The position numbers and the translations under genes were made by a program. Shown one piece after another: positions 1 through 10,649 of a stretch of 64,000 nucleotides of DNA (positions are counted from its first letter, which is position 1; every line of letters starts with the position of its first letter). The notes beneath the pieces were generated by a model. The model was not told the DNA's origin. It searched no databases and saw nothing but the letters and a program-made list of their open reading frames with translations. Source of the stretch: Asterella californica (taxonomy: Eukaryota; Streptophyta; Marchantiopsida; Marchantiales; Aytoniaceae). The stretch spans positions 33,340,501-33,404,500 of the forward strand of contig JAYKYS010000002.1 in the NCBI GenBank assembly GCA_036924285.1. Direction: 5' to 3'.

Positions 1-476
1 GTGAATGTCGTTGTAGTGCTGCAGGAAGACCGTTTCGTAGACAGAAGCTTGAGAAGGCTACATGGGGCATACACCCTGTGATTGATCTAACCCCGTTGGA
101 AATTGGAAGAGCAATTGTGTGATAGACAGTGATAATTTGACGAGTACGAAGCAGGAGTAGTCTTCTGGAGGTGTGAGAAGTAGAGTTGAGTCCTCAGACA
201 AGAATTACTTCGGGAAGACTGTCATGGGAAGACTGGAAGCCGTGACCTAGAAGCAAAAAATGTCTTCCCGAGCTTCCCAGTACATATCTGTGTGATATTT
301 TAGGTGGTAGTTGTTTGTTTAGGTCCAGAGCACTCTTGAAGGGTCTGAAAGCCGTGTGGTTTTGTGAGAAGATGGGAATTCTAGATAAAACTCGTGTGTT
401 TATGTATTTGAACAGATCTTAGAACTTAGAGCAGCGATACTTGTGCAAATCCTATGTGGGAACGATATCTTGTATA
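1..476. other. No gene recognised
   Basis: I see no protein family here. The sequence is mixed AG-rich DNA with several GGAAGAC/GTCTTCC words at about 150-265, the same words that dominate 2.1-4.0 kb. Confidence 0.5.
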
Positions 477-1140
477 CTAAATGGGCAAAAGGAGCAATCC
501 TGCGACACTACAGATAGCACAGTGCGACAGGCCTGAGGTCGCATTGTGCTATCAGGTGCTGCACGATCAATGCAACAGTAGCCAGGTCGCACTGAGCGCG
601 CGGTCTTACGGTGTCGCACTACGCGGAGGTCTTTCTCTTCGCCCAATGCGCACGGCCATTGCGACCGTGTCCCTCTCCACTGAGCGTACGGCCTTAAGGT
701 GTTGCACTGAACGTAGTGCAAAAAAATTCCTACGTCGCACTGAACACTTTGCTCTATGCGAAAAGAACGGTGTCGCACTGAGCAATAACTGCGAGCAAGA
801 ACTTTTGTGGACTCGCACTCAGTGCGATCGTGGTCCGGTCGCACTGAGCGCGTGGTCTTAAGGTGTTGCACTGAACGCTGTGCAACAAAAACTACGTCGC
901 ACTGAACACTTCGCTCAGTGCGAAATGAACAGTGTCGCACTGAGCAGTAACTGCAAGCAAGAAAGCTTAAGGACTCATGCTCAGTGCGACACGGTCGCAC
1001 TGAGCTTGCGAGCTTAAGGCGGCGCTCCGTGCGACGAGAGCGCCGGAGCACTGTGCGCGGTCTCTCCACTTCGCACTGCGCTCAGTGCGATGGGTCTGAG
1101 ATCGCATTGCGCTCAGTGCGACGGATATGAGATCGCACTG
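477..1140. repeat. Palindrome-rich repeat block built on TCGCACTGAGC
   Basis: The block repeats the word TCGCACTGA(G/A)C and its reverse complement GCTCAGTGCGA. Forward copies start near 586, 737, 771, 837, 895, 934, 993 and 1132. Reverse copies lie near 820, 914, 980, 1081 and 1113. A larger unit of about 155-160 bp is duplicated in tandem: one copy begins near 683 and the second near 845, each running from CTTAAGGTGTTGCACTGAACG through two TCGCACTGA words. Because both orientations alternate, the strand could fold into many hairpins. Open frames across the block (for example 481-861) are by-products of the repeat and match no family known to me. Confidence 0.8.
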
Positions 1141-1318
1141 AGGTCTTTTACTTCCTAAGCTTTATACATCGCATCGAACATCTGATGTAGGAGGATCAGA
1201 GACTCTATTGAACAAGAGGAAAGAGGAGGAAGACTTAGATGCTCGACTCGCGATCAAAAGAGAAGAAGAAGAAACTTTGAATCTCCGAATAGCAGAAGCG
1301 AGCTAGAGAGAGGAAGAC

Positions 1319-2095
1319 ATGTACGACCGACTGCAAATACAGGAGGAGTTGGAGAGGTTAAAAACGGATGTCACTCGACTTCGTTCCAAACTCTTCTATC
1401 TCAGATTGACAGATCCTCCTATGATCAGGAGGAAGATGCTGATTTTAGATCTGAACGGGTTGTTGATAAGAACTAGACGTAATGACTTAGAGCTCCAAGG
1501 AGCTAAAGAGAGTGGTTACCAAGTTGAGAGTGCCAAAAAGGATTTATTCTACGTGGCACGAAAAGGAGTTAAAGAGTTCATGGAGATATGCTGTCATGAT
1601 TTTCAAGTGCTGATATGGACATCTAAAACTCTTAGCAACTGCAATGCCATCCTACGATCAATGGAAACCAAAAAGTACTTGTCTACAAGGATTGCTTCGG
1701 GCCAGGTAAATAAATAAACTCAATGCTATCAAAATCATTTTAGATGTTATCAGTTTTCACTTTGCACCTACTTACCTTCTCGTAAAATTATACTACGCAA
1801 ATATGTAGAATCTTCGGACAACCTATGTGTACTCGTTTCAAGACGACCAGAGAAGCTACCACGGATAATTACTTGTATCTGAAAGATTTTTCTTGACTGT
1901 TCGCTTTTAACTTATGTACATGTTTAGATGATTCTCTCGAGAAGAATAGTACTAATCATCCCTACAACGCAATCCATCCTCCCTCTTTCATGCCTGAGTC
2001 AAGTGACATGGATAGAGATGATTATCTCATGAATGTACTCTTACCATGTGTGGTGCCCACAATTTACAGGATTCACGAATTTTTGAAATTTTTAA
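1319..2095 (+). pseudogene. FCP1-like (NLI-interacting factor type) HAD phosphatase, decayed
   Basis: The first segment (1319-1705) opens with a short coiled-coil-like stretch, then the HAD motif I region ILDLNGLL, then VARKGVKEFMEICC and VLIWTSKTLSNC, which match the conserved blocks of FCP1/SCP C-terminal-domain phosphatases. Motif I reads D-L-N-G, not the catalytic D-x-D, so even an intact copy might lack phosphatase activity. A good donor (CAG|GTAAAT) ends this segment at 1705. The homology resumes at 1810 (FGQPMCT, then AFNLCTCLDDSLEKN, then HPYNAIHPPSF), which corresponds to the WDQ...CT, LLVDDSPYK and NPPNTAIFP blocks of the family. Two lesions are visible: the only nearby acceptor (AG at 1807-1808) leaves the frame off by one base, and an in-frame TGA lies at 1894-1896. 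I therefore call it a pseudogene. An unusual intron at 1880-1900 is the alternative. Confidence 0.72.
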
Positions 2096-2147
2096 GGTTA
2101 ATAACTTGTTTGTATAACTGTACGGCTTCCTTAGAAGGAAGATGATC

Positions 2148-3980
2148 TTACGATCTTTTTCGCAACAAGAAGTTGACTTCTTCGGAAGACGGCCGTCTTC
2201 CGAGAAGCGTCTTCTCAGTTGTATCTTCGAAAGACAAAGACGGAAGACGCGTGTTTTCCAGAAGACAGTGACAGTGACTGCGACTGCGACTACAGAGGCC
2301 TAACCACGTACCACCCAGTAAAGGAGTAGGTGTACCTACCAGGTAGCACCAAGGTAGTAGGTAGGTCAGGAAGGTCAAGTAGGTCGAAGAACCCCTAAAC
2401 TGCACGAGAAGATACGAAGGAAGCGCATTAGCGCAGAAACACCACCGCTTTTTGCATCGAGGGCATTTTGAATAGAAGATCAAATTAGGAGGTGATCGAA
2501 TTGAGTGAGGAGGGCCAGCAGAGTGAAATCGAGTAGAGGAATGATCGATTCGCAGCTAGGTCTGCACCGAGAAGACGAGGACGAAATTCTGAGAGTAAGA
2601 AGCACCATCGAGCTGAAGGAGTCTTCAATAGACTCCCAGAAGCAGACATTAAAGGACGACTGAGAAGAATCAGAGGTGGAGTCTTGTTCGATTGAGGAGT
2701 AGCAAGACATTGACAGCAGCAACAGCTCTGTGGGGGTCGGAGCCGGAAGCACGCAGAAGACTGAAGACGCTACGGGAAGCAGACATAAGACTGTTTGAGG
2801 TTCTTCTCATGTTCTCTTCCTTTCTCACCGCTTCTCGTCTCTTGTTTAGTATTCCCCGCGCTTCTCCAGTTGTTCGCAAGCAAACCGATCGATCGCTTTT
2901 CCCATCTCGCATTTTCCTTTTATGAAATTGGACGCGGAAGCGCTGTCCAATTTTTGACAGTCATCTTCTAGCTTCTTCCCAAACTATAATCGAGCTTCCC
3001 TGTCCGTCGTTCTCAAATTCGATCCCGCAGCTATCAATTTCTCTACCCTACCACACCTCTAGTCCCGAATCCCTGAACAAAAGACGCTTCGGAAGATCTG
3101 AACATCTTTGAAAGACGCTTATGAATCCTGAACATCTTCGGAAGACGCTTCTGGATGTCTGAAGTCTTCGGAAGACGACTGTGTGCAATTCGTATCGAGA
3201 GTGGATTGGATTTGCTTTTGTGTTAAGAGAGGCTTGGTACGAATCCTGAGTGACTTGATGAGTTGTTTGTTGTTTCGAGAAGCTGGAAGTTGGGAATCAA
3301 GCCTGTGCCTCCCGATCTTCCGAGCTTCTCAAATCCACATCTTCTTAGAGAGACTAGAAGACTGGAAAGGCTGACAGAATGCACGAGAAGACGAGAGGGT
3401 CCGTTACGGGTCACTTCTGTCTGACCCATAGCAACCTATTCCTTCTTCTTCTCGGACTTAGAAGAGAGTTGTGAAAAGTCTTGCTGACAGAATCTGGAGA
3501 GAATGGTAGAGGGTCATGTCTTCCCGTCATGCAGCAAGCTTCTTCTGAGTGTGTACGAGAGGTGAGAAGTCGGAAGAACAGAGTGCGAATGTCTTGTGTC
3601 TGTTGTGAGGTTAGATTGCATGTAAGAAGCAGAAGACAGATGAGACCAGTGAAGGGAAGCCTGGCTTCGGGAAGTCTTCCGAGAACGTTATTGAACCGGA
3701 AGCTGTCCCGTGAGTCTTTCCAGAGTCCACTGTCACCGCAGGAGCCCGCGACCATCTTCTGAACTTTTCATACACTCTACTTCTCGCATATCTTGTATCT
3801 TCTATTAGGAAGTAGGATGAAATGCAAGATGGGTTGTCTTCTTAGGAATCCATGCGAGGCCTTGCTTAGTTAGGATTGTTTAGCTATAGCTTGGAAGACG
3901 AGAGGAACATAGGAAGCACTGTTAGAATCCCGGAAGACGGAATAGCTGTCTTCTGAAGACTAGATTCGTCTTCTGAGAGT
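2148..3980. repeat. GAAGAC/GTCTTC-rich tract
   Basis: Words such as CTTCGGAAGACG, GTCTTCCGA and AGAAGCGTCTTC recur dozens of times on both strands, including the palindrome-like CGGAAGACGGCCGTCTTCCG near 2180-2200. This suggests old, diverged repetition. Between 2300 and 2375 the word GTAGGT/ACCTAC is also repeated. Many short open frames on both strands result from this stop-poor composition. I recognise no protein among them. Confidence 0.55.
3082..3177 (+). repeat. 30-31 bp tandem repeat, three units
   Basis: AGACGCTT starts units at 3082, 3113 and 3143, and a fourth partial unit starts at 3173. Each unit runs AGACGCTT, about 9 variable bases, TGAA(C)(A/G)TCTTYGRA. It is the most regular part of the surrounding GAAGAC-rich tract. 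Confidence 0.8.
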
Positions 3981-6900
3981 GGAAGCTAGACTGTGAGAAC
4001 TTGGGAAGGACTGAGCCTTCAGCTCACAGTAAGTATGTGTGGCTTAGTGCAACAGAGTTTCAAGTATGTCGATGCATCCTCGAGGGTTGGTGTTACCGGC
4101 AGCAGAGTTGGCCGAGGTCAAACCTTTCCTCATGGAGTTGGGTCTCGACTTCTTCCTATGGGATTGGAACCTCGTCGACCAGGGTCTTCTGGAGGAGGTT
4201 TGGGCAGCATTATCTCCCCGTAACCGTATACATGCACGAGCACGAGAGAACTATATGTTAGAGACACTCAACTCTATCATCAACAAATTTGCTACGAAGA
4301 GAATCCATTATGCAAGATCTCATGAGGTCCGTCTTGCTGCATGTTGTTTGGACTGGAACGAGAATATCACACGTGAGCCTATAAAGATTTTGCAACGCCG
4401 ACCACAACACACTGCTTTTCAACACAGGACGGCAACAACGCGCATATTACCACCGAGGACAACTGAGTGGAAGAGGGAACTCCGACAACGGTTATTTGGC
4501 GTGTGAGAAATTGAGGTGGTAAGAATGTTATATCGGACTTTATCACTTATCATGATGGTCATCTCTTCAAGACTTTTGTTCCTCTATGAACTGACTATGG
4601 TACTTGTATGTGTGTAGGAGACAGACTCCACAATCTACTCAACCAGTTTAGGTGCTGAAACTTTTTGGAGGAAAGGAAGACATCCCATATTCCACTGATA
4701 TTACTGATGGTTGCTCTGGGCAGCTGCAGTCAGCAATGCCTAACTATCTTCATATTTTATCTGAAGGCTTGACAATTCAGTTGCTCATGTACTAGAAACT
4801 TATTCCTAAGTTTCTGAATTAGGAATTTCAGTCAGTCCTTCTCTATCCATCGAACTTACTCCATAGACAAGTTTCTGATGGCGTTGAAGGACAAACTTTA
4901 TTCGTCAAACTGTGTTCGAATATCTTTTGTCAAAAGAATGGATCAGGGATGGGACCATTTGAGACCATTTGATCTCTACGTGAGGATCCTCCATCCCGTC
5001 CCTACCTTTACTTCGTTGCTCAGCAGTAGGCAAATAACATAGAAGTGAACGAGAAGAGGAAATAACTTCGGGATTAGAGAAAATCGGGAGAGTTCTAGTT
5101 TCTGTTTGGCAGTAAGGCTCCTACTCATTCTCAAGTATCAAGTAAGCATCCTTTCCTGCAGCTGAGTCGAATACGGCACGAAGTAAAGACAAAGTGTAAG
5201 GAATCACGAACAGAGTTTTATAGAATTGGGAACAAGCAACGAAGACACGAAATGAAATAGCCGAACTGAGAATGGCAACCAAACACAAAATGACGAAGCT
5301 TTCGGCCAAAGACCATCCAAGAAAGATGTTTCCGCTTTCGAAAAGGTGTCTCTTCTTACAAGGGTGTGCCTTCAACTCTAGGTTCTGCCTTCGGCCATCC
5401 GATGTCAACGAAGTTCGTGATGCGTGACTTGCGCTCGCGCTCTTTCTCGTTGCTAATAACGAGCAAAGCAGAGTTTTGATCCTACTCAGATCTGCCATGC
5501 ATAGCTTCCGATTTTGCTGCTACAGTGTGAAACTACAGTGATATCGACCACACTCACGTAAAAAGGGTTGACGAGCAAAATTATATGCGTGGTCTGATCA
5601 CACGCTATCTCCACGGTAAACACTCAACTTGTGAGGACTCGACACTGTCAACCCTTCCACTCGATGTCGCCTCTTGACGTAGCTTTAGTCATGCTAGAAG
5701 TCACTGCGGATCTGTCATAACTTAGAGTCATCAACGATGCATTCCTTCTCCCTTCTCCGCTTCAAAGGAAGATCGATTCGGAGCCGCTCTCTTACGTGCA
5801 TGATCTTACCGTACGCAATCCACCACCATCAATTATCAGGTTATGATGAGAGATAGATCATTGTCAGAGATCTCCATACTTCTCAATGAGATCACTAGAG
5901 TAATCTCATTTGAACTTCATGGCAAGCGCTCGGATCGAGAGAGAAAACGTTCACTATCGAATTTACTTCGCGTGCACAGATTGACGACCTTCTATTCTGC
6001 AAACTCTGGAGTTATCGTTATTCTTTTCCTTGCAGGTACCTGTTACAACACCTCTCACCTCCACACAATTTGCAAGGACCTGAGATCCGGACAGAACCTA
6101 GTCATACACTCTTCGAGTGTGACACCGGGAAGTAACGTCGTTGCAAGATGGGTCAAGCCAGATCGAAGCATTCTTCCTGGCTGTGGTGTTGTAAACTTTG
6201 GTAAACAAATAAAGTGACGGGATAAAATCTGTGGAACGGGTTTTTGCTGAAAGGGAGACCTGAGGTGGAAGAGAATCCGCTAACTATGTTGTAAAGTAAA
6301 AGAAAACACCTTCGATGGCAATTGAACCATATTGCTGGCCGTCCCAGCGAAGGTTAACTCCCCTCAGCAGGAGGGGAGGAGGCCCAAGGCAACAAAATCA
6401 CTCAAAACAAATAACACTCGTACAAAATTGAAGAAAACTCATGAAAGTAACAAAAATCAAGGGATGTAGCATGTGTGCTATTCGTTCGGTTTTTCCCAAG
6501 TTCGCTGGACAGCGGACTGCAAAAGCTCAGGAAAAGGTTTCTACTCAGACCAACCAGCTGCATAAGAGAGATGCCGGTATATCTGAAAACGTTTCCTCCT
6601 AGGCTCAATTTCTGACCAACTATAACAAGCTGCCATCAAAAATGTGTCGACCTCCATCTCCATAGAGGCAGCGAACAAATCACAAGCGTGACTGAATTGA
6701 GGGAACAGCTCTCGTAGACGCTCAAGACTGTACTTTGCCTTGCGTCTCGACTGTCCATCCTCGTCAGTAGAAGACCAAGAGAACTTCCACACGTCCTCGA
6801 GCACATGATCAAAACGCGGTTTACTCCAAAGATCCTGCACGATGTCCAGATGTGTCGATCGATTCAGCAGCTGAACTCATGGTCACAAGCGCTGAGATAC

Positions 6901-7100
6901 CAGAACTTAGCTCGAACACGCTGAGAAGTTACTCGTGCATCAACTCTCCTACGGTCAACCATCATCCTTGGATCGCGAGTAACTTCTCAGCGTAGAGAAG
7001 TTCAAATCCTAGTACTATGAAGCTACATGTCTCGTGGCAGTGAATGCTCTAGTCGAGCCGATGCTTGACAGTTGTATACACTGCAAGGATAGATTCGAGC
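3981..7100. other. No gene recognised
   Basis: Open frames of 100-146 codons occur (plus strand 4066-4506 and 5843-6217; minus strand 5121-5498 and 6541-6840). None contains a family motif I can name, and none is flanked by convincing exons of a larger gene. The frame at 4066-4506 and the minus-strand frame at 6541-6840 have the most protein-like composition, and could be exons of lineage-specific genes. Confidence 0.4.
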
Positions 7101-7117
7101 AGGTTTTTCGGAGATGG

Positions 7118-7180
7118 TGTCCTAAGGAGTTCGCAAAGACACACCGGAGGCAGCTGTCCTAAGGAGTTTGCAAGGACACA
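7118..7180 (+). repeat. 26-bp direct repeat, two copies, period 37
   Basis: TGTCCTAAGGAGTTYGCAAR followed by GACACA occurs at 7118-7143 and 7155-7180 with two substitutions. The ends of each copy are partly self-complementary (TGTCCT with AGGACA in the second copy), so each can form a small hairpin. Confidence 0.85.
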
Positions 7181-7300
7181 TTCGCTAATGAAAAGACCCC
7201 GTACAAAACTGTGTGAGATACCATGCAAGCTTTCTTGAATCTCAAACTACAAAGTTCCAGTGGTAGACTATGTCCGACTGTAGGACAACAAAAGACTATC

Positions 7301-7400
7301 AATGCGACTCACTGTCCCGGTGTGAAAAGACGCCAGCACAGTTACACGCGAAGAGATTATAATGCGACTTACTGCCCCGGTGTGAAAAGACGCCAGCACA
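7301..7400 (+). repeat. 60-bp tandem duplication with 40-bp conserved core
   Basis: A 40-bp core beginning AATGCGACT and ending AAAAGACGCCAGCACA is present at 7301-7340 and 7361-7400 with two differences, separated by unrelated 20-bp spacers. The open frames crossing it repeat CPGVKRRQH but match nothing known to me. Confidence 0.88.
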
Positions 7401-7888
7401 AAGAGACGAGAAGCATAATCTCGGCACACAGAACCTACGCATGCACAAAACCGAAGCAAGTCATGATAAGATATACCTCGCATCTCAAATAGCTTCACTT
7501 CCCTGTCCTTTTGTGCCTTAAACCACGTGGTGACTTCATTTCACACATAGCTACCACGTCAAGCCCCTAAAGAGCCAACGTAAATCCTAAACTACATGCG
7601 AAGACATGTACAACGACACGTAGTCCTGAAAAATAATTCAAACAAGCTAGAAAGCATGCATGGGCGACATGTAAGTACAACCCATGAGCTTAAACTCTAT
7701 CAACATGGTAAACAACCTACTAAGACTCAAAATATATAACATTCTCCAAAATCGATTTCTCCGAGGTCCTAACTTCGCTCAGAGAAACTAACTTCTAACT
7801 GAGAGATGAATTATTCACTATGTGAAACAATTCACATCACGACAACGGGTACGTCTTGGGTAACAAAGAGAACATCGGATCGCAATAA

Positions 7889-8105
7889 AGTCAAAATGAC
7901 GGACACCATCAGAATCACTGCGGAAACCTCTGAAGACAACACTAAGTACACGCGCCTGGCCAAAGCCGCAAGACAGTCAAAACGACAGACACCACCAGAT
8001 TCATTGCGAGACCCCTCCGAGACAACACTGAGTACAAGCGCTTGGTCAAAGACAGAAGATAGTCAGAACGAGCGAAACCACCAGATTCAGTGCTCAAACT
8101 CTATA
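7889..8105 (+). repeat. 86-bp tandem repeat, about 2.5 copies
   Basis: Units begin at 7889, 7975 and 8061 with AGTCARAAYGA, and share CACCAYCAGA, a block ending ACAACACTRAGTACA, and GCGCYTGGYCAAAG. The third unit fades near 8105. The unit length is not a multiple of three, so the 137-codon frame crossing it (7806-8219) reads the copies in different frames and is probably not a real protein. Confidence 0.85.
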
Positions 8106-8219
8106 AGCTCCGACTCCACCAGAAAAACAACGAAAACCGTAGAGGCTCTGTCGGAAAGAGGCTCTGCTGCGATGGAGACGTCTGAAGATGAAAATGCTAC
8201 AGTGACAAAAGACATGTGA

Positions 8220-10640
8220 ATCATTTAACAATCCATCCGAACCATTTAGCAACCATAGAAAGTCGCAGCCAAATCGAGCCAATTGCTAAAAAACGTAGAT
8301 GCAGAAAAGCTATGGAAATGAGAAGAAATAAGAGATGACAAAACCAGCAAAACGAAAAAAGATTGGTTGCCGTCATCGCTAGAGTAGCCAAAGACTAAAC
8401 AAAAATAATCCCAAACGACAACAGCTACCGTCATCGCTAATCTCCAGCCGCTATAGTCTGCCACCAGCAGACGGTCATCGAATGCACTCTCCGTAGAGGT
8501 GTAGACAGTCTACACGTCTGACCTCACCAGGTTTGCCTGTCGCACCCCTATCACACTCCGTCGTAACTAAGACATCCGCGCTCTGGCTCCTGGAGGAAGA
8601 GTAGCTACAGTGACAAAAAGGACGACGCGTGAGAGGGTGGGCCTTTTATACCCACACTTGTGGTTTAACGAGCCAGCATTTGTATTTCTTTTTCTGCACC
8701 TGACGACATGGACTCCGCTTTTCCACGGTTGCCCGAAAGCGGGAGTTCTTGTTCCTTTCGAGTTGCATTCTAAGTTATCTAGTGTCCACACAAGAGATCC
8801 ATAACTTCATCCGTCATGAGTTCGGCGGATGAGTTCACGGTAACGATGTCATCAAATTCGATCATCTGATCATGACAGTGTTAAAATGCTATGATCACCG
8901 TGTCCAAGATGGATGTTTTCCATCACATGCAGTTATGACAAGATTTAGGCGTCTCGGATCCTAAGAAATTAATACCCTAAGCTTTAACATAAATCCAGAT
9001 CCTCAAGTGGATAATATAACAGGTTTCTTGGCATTCGATATTCATCACATTGCGTGGCTGTCCGGCAGACAGAATGTGGGACATGAATTAGTATGCTCGA
9101 AGGTAGAAAAAGACAAGCATGCATAAGAAGACGTGGTGAATAGAAAGTTGTAAGTCGACATCCGTACGTCGACTTGCAGTTGTACAGAATTGTTAGTCTG
9201 ACTTTGTAATGCACTGGCGCAGTCTGTAGGGTATTCATGCAGAAGGATGCCCACCTGAGTTGCAGTGCTGTCACCAACATATATAATTGTGTGTTCACTC
9301 TGAAGAAGTGCACCCTAGAAGCCCGACTAGATTTAGAAACGTCTGTGAAGGCTAAGTTCGTTTTCGATCGGGTTCGAATTCTCTGCTCACGGACGTCGCA
9401 GGGAAGTGCGCACACGGTGCGCAAATCCGTTTTCGATCAGGTTCGAACCGAGACTACGGCGCGTCTCTACTTGTAAATGCATGCGCAAGCATACAGAATT
9501 ATAATTCGAGTACTGTTTCTCCGGATCCTATATATGCATTAGTTGAATGCGTAATATTGTTTTTTCTCCACATGGATTTTGAAGTTGGATGGAAATGTAC
9601 CTTGCAACTCACAGTCAAAATATGGAGGAAGCTGAAAATAGCATCGATATGAGATCTATTAATCAGCAATTTAGCCGTGCAACCCTCAGGATGGACGGAA
9701 AATGAAAAACGGCAGCAGGCCAGCTAAGAATTTTTACTTCAATGGTCTGGATCCTACAAGCATGAGAGTTCTGTTACCCAAACAGTCTCCACATGGGCTC
9801 GGAGATGTATAGTAAACCAGAAGTGTGAACATCACCAACACTTAGCAGTCGTGTGCTTACAGCTTGGTTCTCTCATAGCTCTCGACAGAGAAATAGTCAC
9901 AGAACTTGATTGAGTTTGAATGGAACTGTGATATTATGCAAAAGTATAAGCGGACATAGCACATCGTAAACTCGGAGGGAGCAGTCGGCTCTGTTCTAAT
10001 TAAGATACGAACTGAGTCTCAGTTAGAACAGGACAGTACTGTAACATGAGAGACATGACGAGAAACAGGAGCAGCATCGCAATTGCACCTCAGTACTAAG
10101 AAACTATCTTCTGACCGCTGTGTGACTGCCACAAGGAAAAGACGGAAAATTTGAATAGCAGTTGCAGAAGCAGCAGAGTTTGTTAACAACAGCAAAAGTC
10201 AAATATCTGGTTTATCTATTTATTCACTAAAACTTGACTTAATAGTCTTTTCTGACTACTCAGAAAAACAAAATTGAAAAAATCCAATGTATATAATTAT
10301 TCAAAATCAAATAATGAAAACTTTCTACATCAAGCAGTATGCAACAAGTAAATATACCCTAAAGTCAGAATGAAAACTCCAGAAAGCTGCAGAATAGTAC
10401 ATTAAACAATATACAGCATGTATTAATGCATCAATGAGCAATATACTTGATATTAGCATGTAGATTTAAATACAATAATTAAATCATATTAAAAGTCAAA
10501 TATAAGTATTGCTACACTCACTAGTGTGGAATAATTATATTATTTGAAAAACAAATCATGTTAGATCACTGAAAACATGCATATAGCAATTAAGCATAAG
10601 CACTATATTGCATAAATTATTCTTATAGCAAAATGAAATC
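8220..10640. other. No gene recognised
   Basis: No coding family is visible. The word ACCGTCATCGCTA or close variants recur at about 8368, 8428 and 8473. From about 9500 the sequence becomes AT-rich with scattered stops in all frames. Confidence 0.45.
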
Positions 10641-10649
10641 TATTGTAGA

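Noticed and set aside
477..1069. Protein-coding genes inferred from the 205-codon and 126-codon frames over the repeat block
   Set aside because: The frames follow the repeated TCGCACTGAGC word on both strands and show no family motif.
1894..1896. TGA in the FCP1-like relic as a selenocysteine codon
   Set aside because: Land plants lack selenoprotein machinery, and the same copy has a splice-phase defect, so a nonsense mutation is simpler.
7301..7400. CRISPR-like array
   Set aside because: Only two units, spacers of 20 bp, and a eukaryotic context. It is a simple duplication.
7806..8219. 137-codon Thr/Ser-rich protein
   Set aside because: The frame crosses an 86-bp tandem repeat whose period is not a multiple of three, so copies are read in different frames.
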